A stretch of 64,000 bases of DNA from Bacillus sp. ISL-45 (GCF_018613195.1 NZ_JAGGQQ010000010.1:107623-171622); one strand, 5' to 3'. Counted from the first letter of the stretch, positions 25,743 to 35,054 are shown. Numbers and translations: made by a program. The notes: generated by a model not told the origin, from the letters alone.

Positions 25743-26798
25743 ATGAAAAAAACTGCATTTATTTTATCATTATTTATGGTTATCGCTGCTTTTCTAAGCG
25801 GCTGTGGGCAGGATGCTGCTGATCAAGAGAAAAACGATGAATTGCTTCAAGTCTATACCACTGTTTATCCACTCCAGTTTTTCGCCCAGCAAATTGGCGG
25901 TGATTATGTCAATGTTGAAACCATCTACCCACCGGGAGCGGATGAGCATACATTCGAGCCTTCCCAGAAAGATATGATGGCACTGGCAGACGCAGACTTA
26001 TTTTTCTATATCGGCCTGGGCCTTGAGGGATTTGTTGATAAAGCCAGCAAAACACTTAAAAACGAAGATGTAAACATGGTTCCGGTTGGCGAAGCAATTC
26101 ACCTGGATGAAGCTGCTCACGAGGATGAAGCCGCTCACGAGGATGAAGCCGCTCACGAGGATGAAGCTGCTCACGAGGATGAAGCTGCCCACGAAGATGA
26201 AGCTGCCCACGAGGATGAAGCTGCTCATGATGATGAAGCCGCTCACGAGGATGAAGATAGTCATAACCACGGAGATATCGACCCTCACGTCTGGCTTGAC
26301 CCTATTTACGCAAACGAGCTGGCTCTTGCAATCAAAGAACAGTTAGCAGAACAGATGCCTGAGCATAAAGATACTTTCGAACAAAACTATACCGAGCTAT
26401 CTGCTCAACTTAAGGGTCTTGACAAGGAGTTTTCAGAGGTCATTGGCTCAGCCAAGCGGAATGAAATCCTTGTATCACACTCTGCCTTCAGTTATTGGGA
26501 GGAGCGTTACGGGATCCAGCAGATCAGTATTTCTGGCCAATCCACTACAAACGAGCCGTCTCAAAAAGAGCTTCAAAAGTTGATTTCACATGCAAAAGAT
26601 GAAAAAATCAAGTATGTTTTGAACGAACAGAACTTTAATTCCAAGCTGGCAAAAATGGTCCAGGATGAGCTAGGCGCAAAATCGCTGACCCTCCACAATC
26701 TGTCCGTATTGACCGACGAAGATATTGAAAATAATGAAACCTATTTCACGGTGATGGAAAAAAATATCGCTACCCTTGGAAAAGCTTTGAATGAATAA
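25743..26798 (+). CDS. Zinc ABC transporter substrate-binding lipoprotein (ZnuA/AdcA-type) with expanded His-acidic loop
   Basis: 351 residues. Lipoprotein signal with LSGCG (Cys about 22), then a cluster A-I fold (YPLQFFAQQIGGDYV, YPPGADEHTFEPSQ with the first His ligand, DPHVWLDP, SHSAFSYW). The charged loop before DPHVWLDP is built of eight tandem copies of DEAAHE (one DEAAHD), coded by an 18-bp repeat at 26106-26249. This loop is thought to capture zinc in the family. A Zur box precedes it. No permease or ATPase gene is adjacent, so it must work with a transporter elsewhere. Terminator directly after. Confidence 0.9.
   Translation: MKKTAFILSLFMVIAAFLSGCGQDAADQEKNDELLQVYTTVYPLQFFAQQIGGDYVNVETIYPPGADEHTFEPSQKDMMALADADLFFYIGLGLEGFVDKASKTLKNEDVNMVPVGEAIHLDEAAHEDEAAHEDEAAHEDEAAHEDEAAHEDEAAHEDEAAHDDEAAHEDEDSHNHGDIDPHVWLDPIYANELALAIKEQLAEQMPEHKDTFEQNYTELSAQLKGLDKEFSEVIGSAKRNEILVSHSAFSYWEERYGIQQISISGQSTTNEPSQKELQKLISHAKDEKIKYVLNEQNFNSKLAKMVQDELGAKSLTLHNLSVLTDEDIENNETYFTVMEKNIATLGKALNE
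26106..26249 (+). repeat. 18-bp tandem repeat, eight copies, within the zinc-binding loop
   Basis: Units GATGAAGCTGCTCACGAG with only synonymous changes (GCC/GCT, CAC/CAT, GAG/GAA) except one GAT. Copies differ at third positions in a patchwork, which suggests slippage or recombination and upkeep of the peptide. Confidence 0.95.
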
Positions 26799-26805
26799 TG
26801 GATTT

Positions 26806-26833
26806 GCCTCCCTCAGATGGGAGGCTTTTTTTT
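26806..26833 (+). terminator. Terminator after the zinc lipoprotein gene
   Basis: GCCTCCC TCAGAT GGGAGGC followed by eight T. Confidence 0.9.
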
Positions 26834-26909
26834 GTCCAAGAAAAAGCACATATTTTCCATCAAAGTGAAAATAATATTGGAAGTTATATTACGGAAGGGA
26901 AGTAAAATA

Positions 26910-28271
26910 ATGGATGATGTCTTAATTGCCCGCTCACTTTTCGGAACAACAATGGGTTTCCATATTATCAATGCAACAATTGGGGTTGGCCTGCCTTTGA
27001 TGATACTCGCAGCAGAACTGCTATATCAGAAAACACAGGACATCGATTATGCCGTCATGGCTAAAAGATGGACAAAAGCCTTTGCGGTGACACTTGGTGT
27101 CGGCATCCCAACCGGTACGATTGCTGGAGTCCAGCTCTCTCTCCTCTGGCCAGGCTTTATGGAGGTCGTCGGCAGAGTAATGGCTCTTCCATTCCAAATT
27201 GAGATCTATGCTTTTTTTATCGAGGCTTTGTTCATGTCTATTTATGTTTATGCGGCCGACAGGATCTCACCATGGATGAGAATCGCCAGCCTTACACTTG
27301 TGGCTCTCGGCGCTCTTGCTTCAGCTGTGCTGATCACGAACGTCCACGCTTTCCAGGGTACACCAAGAGGATTCCGTGTTGAAAACGGTGAACTGGTGGA
27401 TATCAACCCCTGGGCTGCCTTTTTTAATCCAAGCTTTGCCGTAACAGCCGGACATGTTGTCGTCACAGCCTATATGACCGGCGCGTTTATTATTGCCACG
27501 GTTGCTGCCTATAAAATGCTGAGAAGTGACTTTGGTTCAAAGATTTATAAGTTCCACCAAAAAGCCTTAATGGCCAGTTTGATCATTGGGGGGATATTCT
27601 CCATCCTGACGGCCGTCAATGGTCATTCAGCGGCACAATACCTTCATGAATACCAGCCAGAGAAACTGGCAGGTGCTGAAGGCCTTTTTGAGACGCAGAA
27701 ATATGCACCTCTGGCAATTGGAGGGTTTACCGACAGGGAAACAGAAACGGTTAAATGGGGGATTGAAATTCCATGGGCCTTAAGTTTTCTTGCCGGCAAT
27801 TCTTTTGACACTGAAGTAAAAGGTCTGAATGATTTTCCAGAGGAACATTGGCCTCCACTGTTTATTCATACCTTATTTAATGCAATGGTCGGTGTCGGGA
27901 TGCTGTTGATCACTCTCTCAATGATTGCCTTTGTCTGGAACAAAATTTTAAAGAAGGACCGGTTTCCAAAATTCCTCATGTGGCTGTTTGTAGCTACTGG
28001 CCCGCTTGCCATGCTGGGTATAGAATTTGGCTGGATTTTTGCCTGCACAGGCAGACAGCCGTGGGTAATCTACCATGTTCTATCAACAGAAGATGCAGCG
28101 ACAACCGCCTCTAACCTGGGTATTTTGTTCATCCTGTTTGCTGGAGTTTACGTTTTACTGGGTGTTATGGAAATCATCGTCCTTCGCTACTTTTTCAAGA
28201 GAAATACGGTCCTGGATGATTTAAACAGGGCACAGCAAAAAGAAATCCCTTTGTATGGTTCCAATACGTGA
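26910..28271 (+). CDS. ythA: Cytochrome bd-type quinol oxidase subunit I (YthA)
   Basis: 453 residues, about nine TM helices. Haem ligands: N-terminal His in GFHIINA (residue 18-19), His in TAGHVVVTAYM, and Met further on; the GRQPW signature is present (CTGRQPWVIYHV). Short Q-loop, typical of Bacillus/Geobacillus enzymes. Reduces O2 to water with menaquinol. ATG 26910 follows GAAGGGAAG; the frame open from 26817 is not supported. Confidence 0.92.
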   Translation: MDDVLIARSLFGTTMGFHIINATIGVGLPLMILAAELLYQKTQDIDYAVMAKRWTKAFAVTLGVGIPTGTIAGVQLSLLWPGFMEVVGRVMALPFQIEIYAFFIEALFMSIYVYAADRISPWMRIASLTLVALGALASAVLITNVHAFQGTPRGFRVENGELVDINPWAAFFNPSFAVTAGHVVVTAYMTGAFIIATVAAYKMLRSDFGSKIYKFHQKALMASLIIGGIFSILTAVNGHSAAQYLHEYQPEKLAGAEGLFETQKYAPLAIGGFTDRETETVKWGIEIPWALSFLAGNSFDTEVKGLNDFPEEHWPPLFIHTLFNAMVGVGMLLITLSMIAFVWNKILKKDRFPKFLMWLFVATGPLAMLGIEFGWIFACTGRQPWVIYHVLSTEDAATTASNLGILFILFAGVYVLLGVMEIIVLRYFFKRNTVLDDLNRAQQKEIPLYGSNT

Positions 28272-28285
28272 AAGGATGATCCGTT

Positions 28286-29335
28286 TTGACTGACGCGCTA
28301 ACTGCCATAACCGTGCTCTGGGGATTCGTTTTTATCTATGCTGTTATGGCAACGATGGATTTCGGAGCTGGTTTCTGGTCAATGGTCTATATCAATAAAA
28401 CAAAAACGAAAGCAACAAATATTGCCAACCGCTATCTGTCACCGACATGGGAGGTGACGAATACATTTATCGTTGCGCTGGTCGTCGCTGTTTACAGCAT
28501 GTTCCCCAGAGCTGCTTATACTTTGGGAACTGTGTTACTGATCCCTGGCAGTATGATTCTGCTGCTATTGTCATTGCGAAGTGCTTTCCTTGTCTTTTCG
28601 AATATTGCGGAGGATTATCGGAAGATACTTACTTATATTTCGGGCATCAGCGGAATTCTGATTCCTGGCTTACTTATTAGCGTTCTGCCAATCACACATG
28701 GCGGTTTTGTCGATATTTCTGATGGAGCTCAAAACCTGGATCTGGGCCGATTGTTTACAAGCCCGAATGTGTACGCTTTTATTGGTTTTGCGGTAGCCAG
28801 TACACTTTTCCTTTCATCCCTGCTTCTTGCCGATTACTCAAAAGCTTCAGATGAAATTCAGGCTTACAATGTATATAGACGTGATGCATTAATTATGGGC
28901 CCTATTTCAATTGCCATGGCTTTTGCCGTCATGCTTACTTTAAAAAACGAGGCAGCCTGGATTTACAATAACATGATGGAGAATCTCTATATCCTGATAA
29001 TATCAGTTATATTTTTCCTGATTGGCGGCCTTGCTCTCGTCCTTCCGTCCATTGGTAATAAATCGCTCAGAGGGATTCCTCGTCTCGCGGTTATCATGAT
29101 TACGCTGCAATACCTGGCAGCCAGTTATGTTTACGGGAATGCACATTTACCTTACATCGTTTATCCAGAAGTAACCATACAGTCCGCTTTTACAGACCCA
29201 AATTCATTCCGGGCGGTATTCACCACCTATATTGTTGGGTTCCTGATTCTGTTTCCAGGATTCATCTATTTCTGGAGCCTGTTCATGCAGGATAAACGAT
29301 ATTTACGCCAGAAAAAAACAAAAGAACAAACTTAG
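28286..29335 (+). CDS. ythB: Cytochrome bd-type quinol oxidase subunit II (YthB)
   Basis: 349 residues, about eight TM helices, starting with the subunit II pattern (FIYAVMATMDFGAGFWSMVY) that replaces the usual LxGxDxGxGxL. Start is a TTG at 28286 preceded by AAAGGATG. Partner of YthA, 14 bp downstream. Confidence 0.88.
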   Translation: MTDALTAITVLWGFVFIYAVMATMDFGAGFWSMVYINKTKTKATNIANRYLSPTWEVTNTFIVALVVAVYSMFPRAAYTLGTVLLIPGSMILLLLSLRSAFLVFSNIAEDYRKILTYISGISGILIPGLLISVLPITHGGFVDISDGAQNLDLGRLFTSPNVYAFIGFAVASTLFLSSLLLADYSKASDEIQAYNVYRRDALIMGPISIAMAFAVMLTLKNEAAWIYNNMMENLYILIISVIFFLIGGLALVLPSIGNKSLRGIPRLAVIMITLQYLAASYVYGNAHLPYIVYPEVTIQSAFTDPNSFRAVFTTYIVGFLILFPGFIYFWSLFMQDKRYLRQKKTKEQT

Positions 29336-29416
29336 CTTTCCTGATTTTAGCCAGAATAGGGACTCCTGGTTCGCTGCATCCTAAGATTGTATCAACCAAA
29401 AAGGAGTGGTACAACG

Positions 29417-29572
29417 ATGGCAAAAGATGTATTGTGTGAAGTCAATAACTGTCATTATTGGAAGGACGGAAACCTCTGCAGCGCCGACAAAATCTATGTA
29501 GTCAGCCATTCCGGCGAGCAAGCCGACAACAGCCGCGAAACTGATTGCAAGACATTTGAAGCGTTGAGTTAA
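29417..29572 (+). CDS. DUF1540 domain protein
   Basis: 51 residues with four Cys (CEVNNCHYW, NLCSA, ETDCKTF), the DUF1540 pattern of a small metal-binding domain. ATG 29417 follows AAAGGAG; the frame to 29387 is ignored. Function unknown; often found in spore formers. Confidence 0.8.
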   Translation: MAKDVLCEVNNCHYWKDGNLCSADKIYVVSHSGEQADNSRETDCKTFEALS

Positions 29573-29576
29573 TAAG

Positions 29577-29603
29577 AAGACCGGGTGATAGCCCGGTCTT
29601 TTA
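29577..29603 (+). terminator. Terminator after DUF1540 gene (possibly bidirectional)
   Basis: AAGACCGGG TGATAG CCCGGTCTT TT. It lies between convergent genes. Confidence 0.75.
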
Positions 29604-29606
29604 AAA

Positions 29607-30239
29607 TCACCTGATCAAAAACCAATATACAAAGATGATTCCCAAGTCACTCAGTACATGCCCGAAGATTGCGGCTGTTATCATCCCTGTTTTCTCTCTG
29701 ATATAACCCCAGAATATACCTGCAATGAAGACAGGCACAACTGCAATAATGCCGTAAAAACCTTCGAAAATTGGAATCACCGAAAGTAAATGGTACAGAG
29801 TATAAAAAGTTGCTGTTATCAGAATGGCATACTTCGATGACCCTTGCATTCTCAACTTCTCATAGATATACCCTCTCCAGTAGACTTCTTCCAGAATTGG
29901 ATTAGCCACGAGCAGGACCAGCACGAGCCAAATCTCACCACGTCCGGAAAAACCCCACCCCAAAAGCAGCACCCTCAGCTGATCAATATCCAGAAGATAA
30001 ATATTCAGCCAGTATAACCCTCCATAAATGAACAGGAAAAAGAGCAGCCCGCTCCCGACACCCAACATCACAGCCTTGCCTGTCACTTTGAATCTTTCTC
30101 TTTGAATTCCACGGCCAAGCAACGGGACAGCAAGAAGCCAGCTATAAAAGAGTATAAAGGTAGCTATGACATTCCCCAGCACTTGGAGTCCAATAAAAAT
30201 CATAAGCGTTGGTCCAACCAACAGTAAAACTTTCTTCAT
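29607..30239 (-). CDS. CPBP family intramembrane glutamic protease
   Basis: About 210 residues, with about six to seven TM helices. Abi/CAAX motifs: EEVYWRGYIYE (motif 1), a His in LYHLLS (motif 2) and FGHVLSDLG (motif 4). The family includes Rce1-type and bacteriocin-immunity proteases; substrate unknown. ATG 30239 overlaps the stop of the upstream hydrolase (ATGA); an in-frame GTG at 30245 overlaps the ribosome site. Confidence 0.82.
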   Translation of the reverse strand: MKKVLLLVGPTLMIFIGLQVLGNVIATFILFYSWLLAVPLLGRGIQRERFKVTGKAVMLGVGSGLLFFLFIYGGLYWLNIYLLDIDQLRVLLLGWGFSGRGEIWLVLVLLVANPILEEVYWRGYIYEKLRMQGSSKYAILITATFYTLYHLLSVIPIFEGFYGIIAVVPVFIAGIFWGYIREKTGMITAAIFGHVLSDLGIIFVYWFLIR

Positions 30240-31045
30240 ATCCACCTACCCAGTCCTGCTTCTTTCTTTTGGTACTCATTGAGTGGCCGTAAAAAAGTGT
30301 CTACAATTGTATTGAATTCCTGATAAGACCTGGGCGGCAGCTGATGGGTTCCATTCTTTATATACACCACTTGTGTCTGCGGAGCTTTTTTCAGAAAAGG
30401 AATGCGGTAACGATGCATTGGCTTTTCTAATGAACCGTATATCAGAAGGATAGGCATATCCAGTTTATGAAGCTGGCTGCTGGAATCATATTGAAGCCCT
30501 GATTTAATATACTCATACGAACGATGAGCATCAGAGAGACGCGCTAACTCATATATTTCTTTTTCATCCTCCTGATCACATTGGTGAAACTTTGCCTGCC
30601 ATTTCGCAGCAAGAGACACTTGACCGAATTGAACCATTACCTGCACTAACTTGATAATAAGCTTCGGGATAAAAGTATCAATTTTTGAAAAACCGCCGGA
30701 CAAGATTAACGCTTCTGACCGTTCAGGATACTTCAGTGCAAATTCCTGGGCAACCAATCCGCCATGAGAATAGCCGCAGAGCACCGCTTTCTTGATACCT
30801 AGCTCGTCAAGCATCTTCTTCACATCATCTGCTAGTCCCGCAATGCTTACAGATTTGTTTCCCTTCGTGCTTCGTCCATGCCCCGCCAAGTCAAAAAAGA
30901 TCGTCTTGTAGCGTTCGGCGAGTGCTTCCTGATGCTTAAAAACATTGTGCCCCATCACAAACGGATGAATAAAAACAACAGGCAGCCCGTCTCCTTTTAT
31001 ATGATAGTAAAGCGATAGAGAGTCATCGATTTTGGCAAACGGCAT
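30236..31045 (-). CDS. Alpha/beta hydrolase
   Basis: 269 residues. Fold signatures: FIHPFVMGHNVF oxyanion region, GHGRSTKG, nucleophile elbow GYSHGG (about residue 95-100), acid region YGSLEKP, catalytic His in NGTHQLPP. Similar to menH/lipase-type small hydrolases; substrate unknown. Starts after AAAGGGGTG. Translationally coupled to the CPBP protease gene. Confidence 0.82.
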   Translation of the reverse strand: MPFAKIDDSLSLYYHIKGDGLPVVFIHPFVMGHNVFKHQEALAERYKTIFFDLAGHGRSTKGNKSVSIAGLADDVKKMLDELGIKKAVLCGYSHGGLVAQEFALKYPERSEALILSGGFSKIDTFIPKLIIKLVQVMVQFGQVSLAAKWQAKFHQCDQEDEKEIYELARLSDAHRSYEYIKSGLQYDSSSQLHKLDMPILLIYGSLEKPMHRYRIPFLKKAPQTQVVYIKNGTHQLPPRSYQEFNTIVDTFLRPLNEYQKKEAGLGRWI

Positions 31046-31147
31046 AAAAGATTCACCCCTTTATGCTGCATTTACCCGAATCTTAGATACGCAAAAACAG
31101 TACAAAATTTTATATAATTTTGTGCCTTCATGAAAAACGTGGTTATA

Positions 31148-32757
31148 TCAAATTCTTTCACACTTCTTCAACTCTTCCAGCTCTTTGCTGATCCTATCCG
31201 GGTCAATACGTTCGAATAATGGCTCTACCTTCGTCAATTTCTGAGGACTCACCAATAACGGTCCCCAGCTTTGTTCCGTTATTTGCAGCATACCCTTAAC
31301 CTTTTCACTTGAAAAAGGAAGGAACGGCGCCAGGATATTAGCCAGATTTCCGAGGATATATACACAGTCTGCGAGAGTCTGTTTACATGCTTCAGTATCT
31401 TCATGAACCTGCTTCCATGGCTGTTGTTCATCAAAGTACTTGTTTGAATATCTCACTAGTTCGAACACTTTTTCCAGAGCCTTTTTAAAATTGGCTTTTT
31501 CAATATTTTGTCCTGTTTCTTCGTATAGAAGAGTAACCCTGTCTGCTATTTCTTTGTTAATCACCTTTTCCGGAAGAATACCATCAAATGTTTTCTGTAT
31601 GAATTTCAAGGTCCGATTCACCAAGTTTCCATAAGCCCCCAGCAATTCACTATTGTGACTGTAAATGAACTCCTTCCATGAAAAATCCGCATCCCTGCTT
31701 TCCGGTGCATTGATGGTCAGAAAGTAGCGGATTGAATCAGGGTCGTACTTTTCAATGATATCCGGCACAATTTTTTCTTTTCCAATGTGAGATATTCATT
31801 AGAAATGATATGGGTTGGCAGTGCTTCGATTCCAAGGCCTTCGAGAATCCCGGGCCAAATGATAGAATGGAACGGGATATTATCTTTCCCGTGAACATAA
31901 TAAGACTTAGCGGCGGAATTCCAAAAAGGTGCGTCATCCAGTCCGGTTTCTTCAGCCCAGTACTTGCTTGCTGTGTAATAGCCTGAAACTGCCTCGATCC
32001 ACACATAAATTTTTTTATCCTCATAACCTTTTACCGGCACACTTACCCCATTAAGCAAATCCCTGGAAACCGCCCGATCCTGCAGCCCTTCATGTAAGTA
32101 CCTCTTGGTCAATGATATGGCGTTCTCTCTCCAAAGCAGTTTTTGTTCAGCATTCTTTGTATAATTCTCCAATGCATTTTGGAGTGAGCTTAATGCAAAG
32201 TAAAAATGCTCGGTTGCTCTCGTTGTTGGCGTATTGCCGCATAATTTACACTTTTTCTCCAGCAAATCAAGAGGTTCAAGCACGCTTGAGCAGTAATCGC
32301 ATTGATCTCCTCGAGCGTTCGCCCCGCACTTCGGACAAATTCCCTCAACATACCGATCAGGCAAAAATTGCTCGTCCTGTTCACAATACGTCTGTTCGAT
32401 CTCTTTCTTGTAAATAAACCCTTTATCAAGCAGCTTCAGAAAGATTTCCTGAACGACCTTATGGTGATGCACTGTATCGGTTCTTGTGTAGATATCATAC
32501 GAGAAACCCAGTTTCGTAAAACTTTCTTTGAACTCGTGGTGGTACTTGTCTGCAATTTCTTTTGATGACACGCCTTCTTGCTTTGCCCTGATTGCAATGG
32601 GAGTTCCATTGCAATCACTCCCTGAAACATATAAAACCGGTTCTCCTTTTAAGCGATAATATCTCGCTAAAATATCCCCCGGCAGCAGGCTCGAAATATG
32701 CCCTAGATGCAGCGACCCATTTGCATAGGCCCATGCCCCTCCAATAAAAATACTCAT
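31148..32757 (-). pseudogene. metG: Methionyl-tRNA synthetase (MetG1-type) disrupted by a frameshifting deletion of the KMSKS loop
   Basis: The N-terminal part (32757 to about 31783) is a good MetRS: HIGH motif as HLGHI, a connective domain with zinc knuckles ([21 protein letters not shown]), and WIEAVSGYY. At LTLE the frame continues as KKKLCRIS and ends after 16 more residues. The rest of the gene continues in another frame from [17 protein letters not shown] (about 31773) to the anticodon-binding domain, ending at 31148. In intact relatives about 13-14 residues including the KMSKS loop lie between LTLE and VPDI; here only 11 nt remain. So the loss removes the ATP-binding loop and shifts the frame. 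A housekeeping MetRS must exist elsewhere. Confidence 0.85.
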
Positions 32758-32798
32758 TTGAATGACCTCCTTACGAAATTAGAAAAAGAGCAAAAAAA

Positions 32799-33110
32799 CA
32801 AAAAACCTCGCCCTTAACTGCAATAGTTAAGGACGAGGTTTGGAATCCCACGTGTTACCACCTTTTTTCGCAAACGGTTCACACCATTTGCCTCATCAAG
32901 TACGGAGCAGAGAATGCGTGCTCTTATACTGTGACATTGATAACGAGTGCCAATTCTCGCCGTATCCTACTTATGCCAAAAAGCATGTTCAGGACGGAGC
33001 TCAGAGACCATTTTTCAAGTGTCTGTCTTTGCTTCTTTTCAGCTGCCGAAGCTCTCTGTAAAAAACAGGGGCACTCTACTTTTTCTCTTCATCGCTTTTA
33101 AAAGATATTA
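32799..33110 (-). promoter_or_regulatory. T-box riboswitch upstream of the broken metG
   Basis: Minus-strand leader: stem I with AGAGAGCTTC and GCTGAAAAGAAGC, AGTAGG after the specifier region, then the T-box AAGGTGGTAACACG and a long terminator CCTCGTCCTTAACT...AGTTAAGGGCGAGG with T6 (32800-32838). An ATG triplet in GAACATGC, upstream of AGTAGG, may be the Met specifier, but I could not fold the loop with certainty. AAGGAGG ribosome site of metG follows. The leader looks intact although the gene is not. Confidence 0.9.
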
Positions 33111-33592
33111 ATCAGTATTTTATTCAGAATTTTCCATGAAGTCAATATCCTTTTTTTAAAAAACCCTTCACAAAACATCAAATTGGCGGTTTAAATTACA
33201 GTTATTATTCCAGGTAACAATCAAGGTCAATTTCATATAAGATCTAACGGTCACCATCTAATGTAACAGGCATCGGTCAACTTCTACTAAGCTCTCCTAA
33301 AATAGGAGAGATTTTTTATTTTGGCTGTTTTCGTAAAGATTGTTGTTAAAATCCTAAAGCCGATTTTAACGTATTATAAGGCCATTTTGCAGGTCGGTAT
33401 TAAGTTGGCATGCTCTTTTCTTACAAAGGAGTCAATTTTGCGAAGAAAAGTGGGTCATTTAATTTTATTTTGTAGTCAAAAGCAACAAAGTTTGAGAAAA
33501 GAGCCTTTATTTTTAAGCGTTGAGCAACTACTTCTTTTCCAAAATAGATTTTATTTTGGATAAGTATTGCACCGAAAACAACACAATGTTAT
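33111..33592. other. AT-rich region without convincing gene
   Basis: About 480 bp. An 80-residue frame at 33321-33563 has no ribosome site and no family features and is taken as chance. CTCTCCTAAAATAGGAGAG followed by T6 at about 33292-33317 can form a terminator hairpin. Base composition is markedly AT-rich compared with the conserved genes on either side. Confidence 0.4.
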
Positions 33593-33616
33593 GTTTGGTG
33601 TAAAATTACACCAAAC
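33593..33616. promoter_or_regulatory. Perfect 24-bp palindrome upstream of a microprotein
   Basis: GTTTGGTGTAA-AA-TTACACCAAAC, two perfect 11-bp arms. It ends just before the ribosome site AGGAGAGG of the 39-residue frame, so it could be an operator or an mRNA hairpin that governs translation. Confidence 0.5.
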
Positions 33617-33630
33617 AGGAGAGGTTTATT

Positions 33631-33750
33631 TTGGAATACATATCTTCATTTTTCAATTTTATAGCAACAGAGGCAGACCCCTTTTTAATGACGTTAGTAA
33701 TCGTTCCTATAATTGTCATCGGTTTAGGTGTATTAGCAGCAATTGAATAG
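33631..33750 (+). CDS. Putative 39-residue membrane microprotein
   Basis: TTG start 8 bp after AGGAGAGG, ending TAG at 33750. An aromatic N terminus (EYISSFFNFIATEADP) is followed by one TM helix (LMTLVIVPIIVIGLGVLAAI). Too short for normal gene callers. Support is the good ribosome site, the hydrophobic helix and the palindrome upstream. Function unknown. Confidence 0.45.
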   Translation: MEYISSFFNFIATEADPFLMTLVIVPIIVIGLGVLAAIE

Positions 33751-33772
33751 AACTATTCAACTAACAAGAGTG

Positions 33773-33840
33773 TTAATCCAGGAAGGATTGACGCCTTTTT
33801 TGTTGAATTCCTTATTGATCAAACGAAGGAGAAATGTTGA
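33773..33840 (+). repeat. Terminator-like dispersed repeat, copy A
   Basis: TTAATCC-AGGA-AGGATTGA hairpin, then GCC, T6, and GTTGAATTCCTTATTGA. 26 bp from GCC onward are identical to copy C (37626-37700). Confidence 0.7.
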
Positions 33841-33904
33841 AGAAGGATTGACATTGTAAGGAGTCGAATATTATCGGTATCCTTATGATAAGGGAATGAT
33901 ATAA

Positions 33905-34366
33905 ATGGATCAAACCATTTCTATAGAGGTAGAAGTAGATTCACTAGAGTTCAACCAAAATATTATTGGGAACATTTCTTTTGTTGTTGATTACCATCGT
34001 TATTTTCCCGATGAAGGATGGTCTGATTTTGTAGTAATTATTTTATCTTGGTGGATTAAATCATTTAAAGGATTGTTAGTTTCTTCTGTAGGCCAATCAT
34101 TCAAGTTTGACTTCATGGATGGAACTCCTGTTATTCTTGGGAAAAAAGTATGTCCATCTCGTATTGAATTGTCGTTCGAATTTGATAAGGAAAAAAGGGT
34201 AATGGAATTCACCGCAATTTGCAAATTAGAGGAGCTGGGGAACAGTCTGCTTACAGCTTCAAAAAAGGTTCTAAGAGCTGTTGAAAGAAATAAGTGGATC
34301 AGCGAAGAGATAGCTGAACTTAAAGACTTAACATTGTCACTCGAACGTTATTTTCAAAGTAATTAA
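33905..34366 (+). CDS. Hypothetical protein, 153 residues (DUF7878-like)
   Basis: A beta-rich N-terminal half (EVEVDSLEFNQNIIGNISFVVD; WSDFVVIILSWWIKSF) and a helical C terminus. No signal peptide, no Cys-based motif. Resembles small immunity-type proteins found in accessory regions of Bacillus (DUF7878-like by memory), but the call is uncertain. Lower GC than the core genes. No clear ribosome site other than GATATAAATG context (AAGGGAATG 10 bp before). Confidence 0.5.
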   Translation: MDQTISIEVEVDSLEFNQNIIGNISFVVDYHRYFPDEGWSDFVVIILSWWIKSFKGLLVSSVGQSFKFDFMDGTPVILGKKVCPSRIELSFEFDKEKRVMEFTAICKLEELGNSLLTASKKVLRAVERNKWISEEIAELKDLTLSLERYFQSN

Positions 34367-34468
34367 ACTATCAATAAAGTTATATTTAAGAAGGAGTTGC
34401 TATGCCAGCTCCTTCTTTTTGCTATAGGAGCCGATAAAAATATAATGAAAAATAATAAAACAAACCAA

Positions 34469-34491
34469 AACCTTTTTCGAACCCACACGTC
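34469..34491 (+). promoter_or_regulatory. ECF-type promoter of the sigma factor operon
   Basis: AAC at 34469-34471, 16 bp, CGTC at 34488-34491, followed by TAAG. This matches the ECF (SigM/X/W-like) layout and lies 36 bp upstream of the sigma gene, the usual sign of autoregulation. Confidence 0.5.
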
Positions 34492-34526
34492 TAAGAATTA
34501 AGTGAATTAACAAGGAGAGAAATTAG

Positions 34527-35054
34527 ATGGCTGACTACAGGGAAGAGGATATTCATGAGTGGTACAATCTGTATCATCAAACAATCTTTAAATTTATTTT
34601 TATCCTTACAAAAGATTATCAGCAAGCTGAGGATTTAACTCAGGAAACATTTTTTAAGGCCTATAAATACCATCATACTTTCAAAGGTGATTCTAGCGAA
34701 AAAACATGGTTGTTCAGTATCGCTCATAATGTGACTGTTGACCACATGAGAAAACAAAAGCCAATTCGCTTTTTTAAAGAGTTATTCCAACCTCAAATTG
34801 ACATTAAACTATTGCCAGAAAATGTTGTTCAGCTTAAAGAAAGTTCAAAGGAAATTCACGAAGCATTAAGTGCACTTAAACAATCGCACCGGGAAGTTAT
34901 CATCCTTAGAAAGATCAAGGGTTTTTCAATTACCGAAACAGCGGAAATATTGAATTGTTCGGAAAGTAAAGTAAAGTCCACATTGCATCGTGGGATGTTA
35001 GCTTTGGAAAAAAGATTGATTAAGGAGTCGGAGTTAAATGAACATACAAAGTGA
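34527..35054 (+). CDS. ECF RNA polymerase sigma factor
   Basis: 175 residues: sigma-2 region (YQQAEDLTQETFFKAYKY, SSEKTWLFSIAHNVTVDHMR) and sigma-4 region with a helix-turn-helix (LSALKQSHREVIILRKIKGFS...SESKVKSTLHRG). Ribosome site CAAGGAGAG. The following gene overlaps by 17 bp and codes for a membrane protein of anti-sigma layout. Closest B. subtilis type seems SigX/SigV-like, not certain. Confidence 0.9.
   Translation: MADYREEDIHEWYNLYHQTIFKFIFILTKDYQQAEDLTQETFFKAYKYHHTFKGDSSEKTWLFSIAHNVTVDHMRKQKPIRFFKELFQPQIDIKLLPENVVQLKESSKEIHEALSALKQSHREVIILRKIKGFSITETAEILNCSESKVKSTLHRGMLALEKRLIKESELNEHTK

Noticed and set aside
26086..26346. Frame encoding repeated TRMKPL units
   Set aside because: It is the shifted reading of the 18-bp repeat inside the zinc lipoprotein gene.
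33321..33563. 80-residue frame in the AT-rich spacer
   Set aside because: No ribosome site, no recognisable domain; probably chance in AT-rich DNA.
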